In this document: positions 36,001 through 46,800 of the stretch, piece by piece
Position numbering within the stretch: the first letter of the stretch is position 1
Layout: every line of letters starts with the position of its first letter
Source of the DNA: Planctomycetaceae bacterium
Lineage (GTDB): Bacteria > Planctomycetota > Planctomycetia > Pirellulales > Thermoguttaceae
Length of the DNA stretch: 58,976 nt
NCBI GenBank assembly: GCA_012719125.1
Contig: JAAYAY010000162.1
Location: 1 to 58,976 of the forward strand
Reading direction: 5' to 3'
Notes under the pieces: model-generated
Databases searched by the model: none
Told to the model about the DNA's origin: nothing
What the model saw: the letters and a program-made list of their open reading frames with translations, nothing else
Program-made: the position numbers and the translations under genes

Positions 36001-36663
36001 TCAGGGTTTGAACAACTCGACATTCGCTGCATTCTCCAGGTCGGCGGCATTGCCCTCGTCGGTGTCCAGGTGGACCTCCAGTTTGATGCCGTCACCTACG
36101 CGCACCAGCAGATCCTCAAAGACCGTGCGGCACGGCGAATTCACTCGCAGGCTCATACGATCGCCGTCTCGAACTCCGTAGAAGTCCGCGTCCGCCGGCC
36201 CCATGTGGACGTGACGTTCCGCGCGAATGACCCCTTGCTTCAGGTCGATCGAACCGGCCGGACCGATTAGCGTGCAACCCGGGGTGCCTTTCACGTCGCC
36301 GCTCTGGCGGACGGGCAGGTCGATCCCCAACGAAATCCCGTCGGTAAACGCCAATTCGACCTGAGTGGCGGAACGCGTGGGGCCCAGAATCCGCACCGAC
36401 GGCAACATCCGCCTCCGCGGCCCGACGATCATGACGGTTTCTTCCGCGGCGTAGTAGCCGTCCTGGTAGAGGTCCTTGGCCGGAGTCAGCGTCCGCCCCG
36501 GACCGAAGAGCCGCTCGCAATCCTCGTCGGTCACATGCACGTGGCGCGCTGATATGCTGACCACCAGTTCGGGCTTGCCCGCGGGCCCGCCCAACTGCTT
36601 CAGCACGAGCTCGCGAACGATCTGCTCGACGGCTTGTCGATCGATGGGGAGTGTGGTGCTCAT
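36001..36663 (-). CDS. pduL: Phosphate propanoyltransferase, PduL-type
   Basis: Converts acyl-CoA plus phosphate to acyl phosphate and recycles CoA inside the compartment. It has 220 residues from the ATG at 36663. An N-terminal encapsulation helix ([19 protein letters not shown]) precedes two PduL half-domains. Each carries zinc-binding histidines: [17 protein letters not shown] (His41 and His43) and [18 protein letters not shown] (His151 and His153). [19 protein letters not shown] and [19 protein letters not shown] are further PduL landmarks. It is the first enzyme gene after the regulator, with a 28-base gap, so regulator and structural genes are probably one operon. Confidence 0.95.
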   Translation of the reverse strand: MSTTLPIDRQAVEQIVRELVLKQLGGPAGKPELVVSISARHVHVTDEDCERLFGPGRTLTPAKDLYQDGYYAAEETVMIVGPRRRMLPSVRILGPTRSATQVELAFTDGISLGIDLPVRQSGDVKGTPGCTLIGPAGSIDLKQGVIRAERHVHMGPADADFYGVRDGDRMSLRVNSPCRTVFEDLLVRVGDGIKLEVHLDTDEGNAADLENAANVELFKP

Positions 36664-36691
36664 CTTCGCACGATTCCTCGTCGCTGTTTCA

Positions 36692-37468
36692 TTACGACAC
36701 TCCGACTTGGGCGACGACCAACTCGAGCTCGGCGGCCATCCGCAACTGCCACGCCTCCGAGATTTCGTCGTCGACAACCAAACGGTCCGGGGCGCCCAGT
36801 TCGCAAAGATGGGCGAGGCTCTGCCGCCCGAATTTGGAACTGTCGGCCAGCACGATGACCTGGTCGGCCGCCTTCATCATCGCCCGCTCGGTTTCCACGA
36901 GCAGGAGGTTGTTGTTGAAAAAGCCTTCTTCCGTAATTCCCGCCACGCTGAGGACGGTTTTTGCCACGCGCAGCCGGGAGATCATGTCTTCTGCAATCGG
37001 CCCCTGGGCCACACCGCTCCGCGGACAAATATTTCCGCCGATCACGACCAGGTCGCTTTCCGGGTCGGCCGCAAACAGGTTCGCCACCGGAAGCGACGTC
37101 GTGACCACATGCAGGGGGCGCCCGACCAACAACCGGGCCAATTCAAAAGTTGTGCTGCCTCCATCCATCAGGACCGTGTCGCCGTCCTCGATCATCTGGA
37201 CGGCGCGCCTGGCAATCGCCTGTTTCTGCTCCCATCGCGCCGGGGATCGGTTCTCGAAATGCGGCAATCTTGGCGAACCGCCGGCGTAAAGCACGCCGCC
37301 GTGGATCCGCTTGACGGACTGTTGATCCTCCAATTGGTCCAGATCGCGCCGTATTGTCGATTCGGAGACCTGCATCGCCTCCACCAATTCGGGAAGCGAG
37401 GCAAAGCGACGTTGCCGAACGAACTCCAGCAGCCGGTTCCGCCGATCTTCCACCATCATCCGTCGCAA
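36692..37468 (-). CDS. DeoR-family transcriptional regulator of the BMC operon
   Basis: A sugar-phosphate-responsive repressor of 258 residues. The N-terminal winged helix-turn-helix shows [36 protein letters not shown] and [10 protein letters not shown], the standard DeoR signature. The C-terminal effector domain is of the NagB/RpiA-like DeoRC type, with [18 protein letters not shown] and [20 protein letters not shown]. As the first gene of the operon it most likely senses a phosphorylated deoxysugar or aldolase product and controls its own transcript. That is an inference from position and family. Confidence 0.93.
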   Translation of the reverse strand: MRRMMVEDRRNRLLEFVRQRRFASLPELVEAMQVSESTIRRDLDQLEDQQSVKRIHGGVLYAGGSPRLPHFENRSPARWEQKQAIARRAVQMIEDGDTVLMDGGSTTFELARLLVGRPLHVVTTSLPVANLFAADPESDLVVIGGNICPRSGVAQGPIAEDMISRLRVAKTVLSVAGITEEGFFNNNLLLVETERAMMKAADQVIVLADSSKFGRQSLAHLCELGAPDRLVVDDEISEAWQLRMAAELELVVAQVGVS

Positions 37469-37844
37469 TCCTGCAATCTGTCAGGAGACCTCATTACCCA
37501 AGTATCTCATGCAAGACGACAGTTTGCAATCAATTGGTGAAAGAAAAACGGCAAATACTGACCAACTAACGTCGAAAGTCTGAAGTATATCTATCACAAT
37601 CCTTCGAGATATGACGTAAGCTCTGTATTATCAATGCGTTATGATGCGTGCCCGCAAACTACGCGCATACATCCAGAACGATCTCTATTTACTCTTTTCA
37701 CCAATCGCCAACAAGAACCTCCGCTCGCCAATTTTCCTCAGCGTCTCGTTACAATCGGCCTGCCAGTGTGTCTGTTCGAGCGGCCGGTGTATCTTGGAGC
37801 CTTTAACCAAGCTGCGACCCAACGATCAGGATTCTACCAGCGCT
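37469..37844. promoter_or_regulatory. AT-rich divergent promoter region of the BMC operon
   Basis: About 375 bases between the divergent regulator and YfcE-type genes. Bases about 37500-37640 are clearly more AT-rich than the rest of the window, as expected for promoters and the DeoR operator. I cannot single out one reliable operator or pair of promoter boxes. The right part (37640-37840) is open in the YfcE frame but does not look coding. Confidence 0.5.
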
Positions 37845-38333
37845 ATGATTCTGGGCGTCATCAGCGATACCCACGGGCAAGTGGATACCACGGCTCGGGC
37901 TATTGAGATCATGAAATGCCGCGAGGCCGAGCAAGTCGTCCACTGCGGCGACGTCGGTGGGACCGCGATCATCGAGCTCTTTCGTGGGCTGCCGACCCAT
38001 TTCGTCGTGGGCAACTGCGACAATGCCGTCACCCTTCAGATGTCGGCCGAGGCCGCCGGGCACACCTTCCACGGTCGGATCGGCGAGTTGTCGCTGCTCG
38101 GGCGGAGAATCTCCTTTCTGCACGGCGACAGCCCCTATGCGTTGGAGCGACTGCTGGCCGAAGACCAATGTGACCTGATCGCCCACGGTCACACCCATCT
38201 CGCCTCGTGCCAGAGGTACGGCAGCACGTTGATCCTGAACCCGGGGGCTATGACGCGATGCTCGCAGCCTTCAATCGCCCTGGTCCGCCTGCCGGATCTT
38301 GAAATCACCGTCGTACCGGTGGAATCGGCATGA
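37845..38333 (+). CDS. YfcE-type metallophosphoesterase
   Basis: A 162-residue calcineurin-like phosphodiesterase of the YfcE/MJ0936 type. All metal-site motifs are present: ISDTHGQ at the N-terminus, HCGDVGG, VVGNCD, LHGDSP and AHGHTHLA. The ATG at 37845 gives the family start MILGVISDTHG. The frame is open 204 bases further upstream, but that part lacks similarity to the family. The natural substrate is unknown; relatives hydrolyse phosphodiesters in vitro. Its 3' end overlaps the convergent glycosyltransferase by about 29 bases. Confidence 0.9.
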   Translation: MILGVISDTHGQVDTTARAIEIMKCREAEQVVHCGDVGGTAIIELFRGLPTHFVVGNCDNAVTLQMSAEAAGHTFHGRIGELSLLGRRISFLHGDSPYALERLLAEDQCDLIAHGHTHLASCQRYGSTLILNPGAMTRCSQPSIALVRLPDLEITVVPVESA

Positions 38334-39636
38334 TTGGGTCGAGCGGAAGCAGAGTTCCCCCCACCCCGGAAGGCCGAGCGGATGCCGGCAGCAGGCAGGG
38401 CAGGTCGTGCTGATCCCGGCGATGGCTTCGGCCGGTGCGACCCAGGACGCGATCGTAGACTTCGGCCACTCCACGGGCCATGGAGCATACCGAGAAGCGA
38501 CGTCGCTGATCGTCGGCCGCCCGTCGTACCATGGCCTGGACGTCGATCGATCCGTCGATCACTTGTTTCATCATGTCGGCAAGGCTGGCCGGATCGTTCG
38601 GCCTGGCGAGCAATCCGGTCAGGCCGTGGCGTATCGCTTCCGGCGTGCCTTCGACGTCTGTGGCTATGACCGGCCTGCCACACGCCATGGCTTCGAGGAT
38701 CACCATAGGCAGACCCTCTCCGAACAGGCTTGGCAGAACGAAGCAGTCGATCTGCGACAGTTCCTCTTCCACGTTGCTGCTGAAGCCGGTCCAATCGATC
38801 ACTTCGCCCACGCCCAATCCCACGGCTAGGCGTTTGGCCTTTTGCTCGTATTCCGAGGTTTCGAACTGTCCGATTGCTCGTAGCCGTAGGGGCCGGCCCT
38901 CTGCCCGGAGTCGGGCGATCGACCGAAGCAGGTTTTCCAGTCCCTTGCGAGGCCGAAACAGGGCGGTCATGCCGAACACGACGGGATCGCCCGCCGCGCG
39001 TTTTCGTGGGCGCAGGCTCGCGCCGCATGGTACCCCGTTGGATACAACGGTAATCCGGTCGGGCGAGAATCCGAGTTTCCGGTAGCGATTCCGCAGGCTC
39101 TCGGAAACCGCAATGAGGTGAGCGGCTGGCGCCAGGCTTAGCCGTTCGAGAAAGGCGTTCACCCAGTTGCGCAGCCGGCTTGTCGTGTCGGCCGTTGCGG
39201 GGCTATGGACGTGATAGACCAGCGGGACGCGAGCGAGCAGCGAAGCCGCGGCGGCAACCATCAAGGATCGGGGAGTATGTGCGTGGAGCAGGTCGTAGCC
39301 TTGCCGGCGAATCAGTCGCACCAGAGTCCCGGCGGGGCGCAGGTCAAGACGGCCTCGCATGGGACATTCAAGCAAAGGGGCATGTCGGTTCTTTCGGGCT
39401 TCAGGAAACCGGCCCGGTTTCAGGCAAACGATTCCCGCTTCATAGCCAAACCAGGGCAAGGCGCTGCTAAGAAGGTCCTGAACTCTTTCCGCGCCGGCAT
39501 AGTGCTCGCCGTTGACCACATGCAGAACACGGCCGACGACGGGGACCGGCAGTTCATGAGATAGTGTCTGACGGCAATCCCCGCTGGGATGCTGCCGCCA
39601 GAGGCATTCGCTCATGACTGTACTGGAATCCGCCAT
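38305..39636 (-). CDS. GT4-family glycosyltransferase
   Basis: A GT-B glycosyltransferase of 443 residues. The core starts at RVLHVVNGEHYAGAERVQDL. Other elements are LLHAHTPRSLMVAAAASLL, LVYHVHSPATADT, ITVVSNGVPCGAS, FGMTALFRPRKGLENLLRSI and the donor motif GEGLPMVILEAMACGRPVIA. The last 45 residues are arginine- and proline-rich and overlap the convergent phosphodiesterase gene, so the C-terminus may be an evolutionary read-through. The start is uncertain: 39636 has AGGG about seven bases upstream, and 39615 is an alternative. It stands apart from the main polysaccharide locus. Confidence 0.85.
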   Translation of the reverse strand: MADSSTVMSECLWRQHPSGDCRQTLSHELPVPVVGRVLHVVNGEHYAGAERVQDLLSSALPWFGYEAGIVCLKPGRFPEARKNRHAPLLECPMRGRLDLRPAGTLVRLIRRQGYDLLHAHTPRSLMVAAAASLLARVPLVYHVHSPATADTTSRLRNWVNAFLERLSLAPAAHLIAVSESLRNRYRKLGFSPDRITVVSNGVPCGASLRPRKRAAGDPVVFGMTALFRPRKGLENLLRSIARLRAEGRPLRLRAIGQFETSEYEQKAKRLAVGLGVGEVIDWTGFSSNVEEELSQIDCFVLPSLFGEGLPMVILEAMACGRPVIATDVEGTPEAIRHGLTGLLARPNDPASLADMMKQVIDGSIDVQAMVRRAADDQRRRFSVCSMARGVAEVYDRVLGRTGRSHRRDQHDLPCLLPASARPSGVGGTLLPLDPIMPIPPVRR

Positions 39637-39932
39637 GGGTTTCCCTGGAGATCGCCCGCGAGCCGAGTTGAAGCATGCAGAGGCGTTCCCAACAAGCCGT
39701 TGGGCCTCGCTACGCAAGTATAGAATCGGCTAGGGAAGGACGTTTGGACCGGCGAGAGAATCGGGGAACTGTCGGAAGAACTCGAACGAGGCGTTCAGGC
39801 CGTACGACCCCACCCGGCGTCATGGAGACGATCAAGCCCGTGCGGGTGCGGTTCTCCTCTCCGGGCCGACCGCGAAGGCGAATCGGCCCGCAGGCAACAT
39901 TGCGTCCTCGAAAGGAACGCAGACACTCCCGA

Positions 39933-40454
39933 TCAACCGGCGAGCCTCGCGATACGATTGACGGGCTGGAAGACTTCCGCTTCCTCTGTCAGGTAGCGGT
40001 ACTGCATCAAGTAGGCGTCTTCCGGGGTGTCCTCATAGTAGTCCCGCAGGACCGAGATCGCCCGAAAACCGGCATCACGGAAGAACAACTGCGCCGCGAG
40101 GTTCGTCTCTCGAACCTCAAGCAGGATTCTGGTCCGACGCTGCGCCGACAATTTGCCGACTAACTTTCGGACCATCTGCGTGCCGACACCGCGGCGTCGC
40201 ATCTCAGGAACAGTGGCGAAGTTCAGCACCTGGATACGATTCTTGTTCAACTCGTAGATCATGAAACCGACGACCCGGTCGTCGTGTTCGGCGACCATGC
40301 CGATGCAGTTGCGTTGACGAAGACAACGAATGAAATCGTCTTCCAGCCAGGGGAACTCAAAACTGGCCGATTCGATGGCCAGCACCTCCGGCATATCGCG
40401 CCGAATCATCCAGCGGATGTGGGTACGTACGAGCTGCTTCTGTTCGAAACTCAT
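39933..40454 (-). CDS. rimI: RimI-type ribosomal protein alanine N-acetyltransferase
   Basis: A GNAT acetyltransferase of 173 residues. The acetyl-CoA site is plain: LNFATVPEMRRRGVGTQMVR. Flanking elements are the N-terminal RDMPEVLAIESASFEFPWLE, VVGFMIYELNKNRIQVLNFA and LLEVRETNLAAQLFFRDAGF, with DYYEDTPEDAYLMQ near the end. These match RimI enzymes that acetylate the N-terminus of ribosomal protein S18, although GNAT specificity is hard to fix from sequence. The ATG at 40454 (MSFEQKQLV) is used; an in-frame upstream extension of 58 residues looks non-coding. Confidence 0.85.
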   Translation of the reverse strand: MSFEQKQLVRTHIRWMIRRDMPEVLAIESASFEFPWLEDDFIRCLRQRNCIGMVAEHDDRVVGFMIYELNKNRIQVLNFATVPEMRRRGVGTQMVRKLVGKLSAQRRTRILLEVRETNLAAQLFFRDAGFRAISVLRDYYEDTPEDAYLMQYRYLTEEAEVFQPVNRIARLAG

Positions 40455-40860
40455 GCTGGCCTCCGTCCTTGTCGGACCAACACACCACGTCAGGAATCTG
40501 CGCCGCGAACGCTTGGAGACCGCGAGCACAGGTCTGCGTAAAACGTTGCAACGATGAGCCTTCCTGCTCCCAACCGCGTCGCAACTCCCATTGCTCCGTA
40601 GGCTATCACAACTCCCGGAATCTGCCAAGACGAACTCAGCAAATCGTCAACCTCGCGAGCAATTGCAGCTCGAAGCCTTGTTGGGGCCGAGTGTATGTGG
40701 GCGTTTTCCCTCTTCTCCTATCGGAAGAAAACGGCGAAATCTGCTGGGAATCGACGCCATGGCAAGGCCTCGTCACGAAACCACCCAGACGAGCATATTC
40801 CATAGCCTCACACTGGCAGTTCCTTGCGGTCGCTTCGGCATTCCGCGGTTCGGTTACGAG
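40455..40860. other. Intergenic region downstream of the giant genes
   Basis: About 400 bases between the 2402-codon gene and the RimI-type gene, both leftward. No plausible gene, terminator hairpin with T-tract or repeat was seen. A promoter for the RimI gene is expected here. Confidence 0.4.
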
Positions 40861-43800
40861 TCAAAGGCGCCCGGCAATCCCGGCGCGAGCGATCACAGAA
40901 CCGCTCGAATGCGAGCGTCGCCAGCCTGAGCGTATGGCACAATAAAGACTCACGCCGATCAGCAACAGGCCGACAACGCTGGGCCAGAACCAGAGCCACC
41001 AACAGAGGCCGAGCACAACACCGCAAGAATGTGGCCAGCGGTGGAGGGCACCGATTGCCCATGCCGTCAGCAGACCAAACAAGACGGCCGAAACGTACAG
41101 AACCGGCGACGCGGCAAACGGCTTGCCTGGCCTTTTCGCCGCGAATTCAACCTGGAGGACGGCGGCAGAGGCCCCGTCGCTGGAGAAGTAGTATCTCGGG
41201 GCAGCGCCGAATTCCGTGTGGTCCCACATGGCTCCGGGTCCAACCCGGGATGCCGGCAGGGACCCAAGTCGCTCCCAGAACTCCGTCACTCCCAGTTGCT
41301 CGACAAACGCCTGTTGAGCCCTGTCGAATTCCGCCAAGGCAGCCTGATCGGCGCGGACGGAGGTCGCTCGTGGGGAAAGAGCGACGGCAAGCTCGGCTTC
41401 GTGCCGGGCGTTGACCCATTCCCCAAGCCATCCGCGATACCAGGCCGCGTCCTCCTCGCGCGAACTGGCACGTTTCTGGTTCACACCGTGAACAATCGCG
41501 GTCACGTTGCGGAGCCTTTCCATGGCAACTCGCTCTTTCGCCACCTCTTCCGCGGCGCCGACGACCGCATAGGAGCCGGCTCCCGAAACGGTCCAGACCG
41601 CTCGCGAAACAGGCATGTCCTCCAATCTGGGGGATATCTCAAAGCTTGCTTGGCCATGATCGTCAGGTGCGATTTTCCCCGCGTAGACTAATTCGAGCCG
41701 TTGTGGCAAACCGGTTCGCCCCAGAGGAACGGTCCAAGTGCCGTCTTCCTTCGGATGAGGCGAAATTGGGACTCCGTGGTTCGAGACGCCCATCAGTCGC
41801 CAACTGGGAGGCAACCGCAAGACACACGATTCCCGATCCCCCGCATCCAGATCGTAGACCGCAACGCCACGGCACTCTCCGTCGGCACTCCAACCGAGAC
41901 GGATATCTGCAAAATGGACTTGCGCCTCGTCCGGATCGGGACGAATCGTTGCCGAGTAATCATCCTTCTGTACCCGGTATGCGATCCACGAAATCCCGGG
42001 GAACTTGGCGACGAAGCGAGACGGCAAATCCGCGGGCGTCAAGCCCAGCACCTGCCAGCGGAGTTCGGGCGCAGGACCTGCGGGCAAGATCACGAGGCGT
42101 TCGGTTTCTTCGGTGTACTTCACGTTCTTCAGACGAATTCGTGGGACCGAAAGCCCCCCACCTTTCTTCGGGGCGACCGGTCCGGAAATCTGAAACTCGA
42201 ATTCGTCGCGGACCGGCGGGCGCAGGACCAGTTCCCGCTGTTCCTCATCGGTTTCCATAGGTATTCCGGGGGTCACCAAATACGGGCCGGGCCAGATCTC
42301 CGACGTCTCCAGCGACACACGATCGACAATGCCCTTTCCATCCTCAACCTCCAACCGGCAATCGATCTCTGCAGTCCATGTACCCGCCACTTGCCGGAGC
42401 GAGGCAACCTGCCGGCGGACGACGACTTTCGGATCGTTGGACTCGATTCGGGCCATGGCGCTCGCCGGGGCGAGACCGTCGACCACCCATCGCGAAACGA
42501 TTCGCCCCAGAGTCTCGTCCAGGTCGACGCCAACGGGCGGGCCATGTTCGGTCAATCCCTCCACTGACTCCAGTTCAACCACGACTTCATACTGCCGGTA
42601 TACATCGATCGTGCCCGCGTTGCTCTTAACGCCCTGAAGAACAATCCGCGGGAGCGGCTCGATTCTCGCCCCCTTGGCGGGGATATGGCCACGAAGCTGG
42701 ATCGAGTCTGTGCCGCTCACCGGGCTGTCATAGAACACGACGACCTCTTCCGGGGTCGGGCGGGTCCAGCGAATCTCCCGGGGCGCGTCGCTCACCGTGG
42801 CAGTCACTTCGTCGATCTCGAGACCCGCAGGGACCGCCAGGCGGTGCTGAAAGAGATAGCCTTCGCTGGTGTCAATCATCGCCTGAAACCGGCACCGCGT
42901 TTCATTCAACCGATATCCAACGCTCATCTGCCATTGCGCCGAACTATGCGATGGTTTCGGGTGGGTTTTGAGGTCCAGGGACGCCCCTGCGTCTTCGAGC
43001 CGATAAGCCATCGTGGGCAGTTCGAACTGGCCAATCCAGGCACCGGCGAATTCGTTTGCGACGAGCAACTCCGCCCGCCCTCGCGTTGCCTGTTCGCAAT
43101 TGAGCCTGGGATCGACGGTCACTGCCACCCAGCGGCGCGAAACCTCGCAGCCGGCCGAACGTATACTCGGCAACTGAAGGCTTCCCACACCCGAGGCATC
43201 TTGGACTATGAACTCGCCGGCCACCGTCACCTTCTTCGCTCCTTCGTCGGTGAGCCTCAATCTTTCCAGGATTTGAGGCCGATCCATCCCCGGGCCGGTC
43301 CGATCCGGCGAGGGCCCGCCGACCTCCTCAACTTGATCGAGAGTCGCTCCCAGAACTTCGTACGTACTGCGTTGAAGAACCAGACGCGAGTCACGAATCA
43401 ATTCAACTTCGCCGGCGAAGTCTTCGCCGATTTCATAGTGGAACTGCGTTTGAACCAGGGCCCCGCCGGGCGTCAGACGCAGCCAGATCATCTCGTCGAC
43501 GCGCGTCATCTTGGCGCTGCTCGCTCGATCCGTCGGTTGCCACTTCACGGCAAGGGTGTCAACCGGTCCCAGGTCGACCGTGAGCTTCGTCTGCCCTTGA
43601 CGGAAGTAGTTGCGCCCCGTTGACGTCGGAACCTCCACTCGCGTTGCGTCGGCCGGGATCGACAATTCGAGTCGCGACGTCGCCAGGGGGGGAATGGTCA
43701 ATTGAAACCCGTTCCGAGTCACGCCAAACCCCGGGATCGGTGTGAGTTGCAGTTTCAGGCGACAAGATCTGGTCGGTTCGGCTGCAACCACGAGATTCCG

Positions 43801-46800
43801 GTTGGATTCCCAAGGGGGACGTTCCTGCCGGCCGTCAAGCCACGCCCCTTCCAGGGTCCAGTTCTTGGTGGTGTCGCCAAAAGCAATTTCCACCGGTTCG
43901 TTCGGGCGGATCACCTCGATCTCGTACTCCGCGGTGAGTTCCGTGACGGTCAACGGTCCCCCGGTCGTCTGCCAGTTCAGGCGTGCTCGGTAGTCCGCAC
44001 CCTTCAGAAGCCATGCGGGAGATTGCTCTGCGACCCTCAGGGCTCGTCGCTGCAGTTCCAGATAGAAGAGTTCGGGGACGAAATAGTCCTCTCCGGTCGG
44101 TTTCTTGTCGGCCCCAACCGGAGCAAGAATCAAGGCCGGGCCGTCCGGCCAGTTGTCGACCTCGGGGGGCTGTGCCACAGCCCCCCCTGCAATCGCCAAC
44201 GACACGATGCATCCAGTGATTGCGCCGATGACCGGCGTCGAGGCGCGAAGCGGGCGCGTCGACAGAATCCGTCCTGCGCCTTTGACTCGGCGTACGGTCA
44301 CCAGGCGCATGGGGACTCCGCAAACGCCGCCCCAGAAACCGGCGGATAACCAGGGGACCCAGAATTCCGGCAGGTAGGCGCCTCCAATCACGTAGAATGC
44401 CACGGATAACACGGAAAGTGCCGGATATCTCATGGCCGCCGCCCAGGTGAGAAACGCCACGATGAGGAAACAGAGCCATAACCCGGCTTGCAGCAGGTTC
44501 CGATCTGCCACGAGGACCTCAGGAGCTTCCGAGCCCTGCAAGCCGATCTCGTGAACCGTCCAGCCGGTTGCGTCGCGCGGCACGAAGCCCGGCCTTTCAA
44601 CGGCGTTCCAAGGCATCGGCGCCGGGGAAGAAACCTCCGCCCATTTGGAGGCGTCCACGAGCGACGGTAGCCCTTCCGAAATCGCCCGATTGATTTCCGC
44701 CTGCCTCGCTTCATCGGTTACTTGCCATACATTCTCGATACCGGGATGGACCGTCATCTGCTGGCCATGAGCGGCGGCCTTCCTCCCGCTCGTAATCACG
44801 GCATACCGGCCTGAGACGGCGACAGCCAATCCCGCCCGGTCCAGTAAGGACGCCAACTGGTCCACAAACCCGTCCTCTTCAGGGCGCGTCACGGCAGTCG
44901 AGGGCGAAATGCCCTGCTCCGTCACCGCGTCCACGTCCACAAACAGCGAAATCCTCCCGTTCTGCGCCGCCATCTCGCTCCAGACGGCTGCCATATTGCC
45001 GCCCACGAGTTCTCCCCAGTTTGCCGGAAACGATTCCGGGAACGCCACCTTTGCCCTGAAGGACGAAACCGGAACCGCATCAGCCGGGCGAGTGCTCCAA
45101 TACGGCGAGCCGAGTGCCAACGGGTCCAACGGGCCGTCCGAGGCGTCCCGTCCCATGGGGCCCCAGACACACGCGGGCCATCCGCGAGGTACGCCCGAGA
45201 AACTCGCCATGCCTTTCGTGTCGAGCATTTGACGACCGGGAGGCAGCCACAGAATCCAGTTTCGTTTCCAAACGGGTATATCCGGCTCAGGAAACGGGAT
45301 TTGCAGCGGCTGGAGGGCCGCCCAACGAGCGCCGACCGTTCGGTAGCAGACGGCGACCTCATGGAATCGACGCGTGGGGCTCAAACGCACGGCAATCTTC
45401 GGCGGCCGGCCCGTTGGCGCCGACTCCGGTGGAATCCGTTGTCCGTCGATTTCCACGCTGTCGATCCACTCGGCACGGATCGGGGGGGGCATTACGAGTG
45501 TGAGCAGCGGGGCGCCGACGCTCTCAATGCGGTAGGACGCCACGTGCCGGGCTTCGCCCGTGGGCTCCAGTCGAGACTCCAGTTGGCTCAGCCACACCCA
45601 GGCCTCGGGGAGGCTCGGCGACGTATCACGGATCCGCAAGAGGACGGGAGCAGTGCCCGGCCCCAGACTGTGCAGGGGGTCAAAACGGTATGTGGGCCGC
45701 GCTATCTCGCCGGTATCCAACAGCGGATCCGGCGGTTCCGGCGTGAGACCGCGATTCTCGACGCTCACGGCCTCCGCTCCCGACGTGCCTATCGACAGAC
45801 GCCCCTTCTGATCCGCGGCGTCGGGGAGCCTCGCCAACCCGATTGCCGTACCGTCGTCAACAGGAAAAGCCCGGACCGCCCGGATTCTGAATGGGCCGGT
45901 CTGGCTCGGTCTGAGTCTCACGGCCCAGCGTTCCAACTCCGAGGATTCTCCCGGCTGGAGCTGCGCGTTCAGATGCACTTCCTCTTCCGAAAGGGAATCC
46001 CAACGAAGCGGAGATCCGGGGCGCTTCATCAACTCGACCACAACGCTATCGAGACGAACGGATTGCGGTTTGACCAGGAACACATAGTCTTCGGTCGCCT
46101 GCCGTCCCAGCACCGAGACCGATACGTCGATCTCTGCCGAAAACAACGACTGTCGCCGTTTCAGCATAATTCCGAGATCCTTGTCGGTACCGTCGTGTCG
46201 ATAGATGTTGCCCCGCAGCGGTTCGGCGAGCAACTGTCTTTCGCGGGTCGTCAGATTCTGCGGTTCGCGTTGCCCAAGCGTCTCGATCCCGGACAACTCG
46301 AGTTGGTACGGCTCCGGGGCAAACAGCGACACCAGAGCGACGCCAAGCTTGCCGCCGTCGAATTCCACCGGAACGACGTCGCCGGCGGAATAACGGATTC
46401 CCTCCGTCGGTTCCAGACGGCGGGCCGACACCACGAGTTTGATCGGAGTGTTCGTCGAAACCGGCTTGGCCAGTTCGACCACGAGTTGCCGTTTCGCCTG
46501 GTCCGCCGGTTCGATGCGCCAGTCGGCAATGGCGCCGGAAGGATCCGACTGGATGGAGTCGACGATCCACGACGGCGTCACTTGGCCGACTACTTCCAGG
46601 TGCTCGCCTTCCTCGGTTTCGAGCAGGACGGTTTGTCGCCCGGCAATCTGCCCGGCGCTCATTTCGATCGCCACTCCGTAATCGATCTTCGGAGGCGTTT
46701 GTTCCTGTCCCAAGACAACTTCAATCCCGGCGTCCGGCGCGAAGAGCTGCAGGTCGACCGTGTCCGTGGTTCTCCGTGCTTGCTGCGGGCGCACCTGGGT

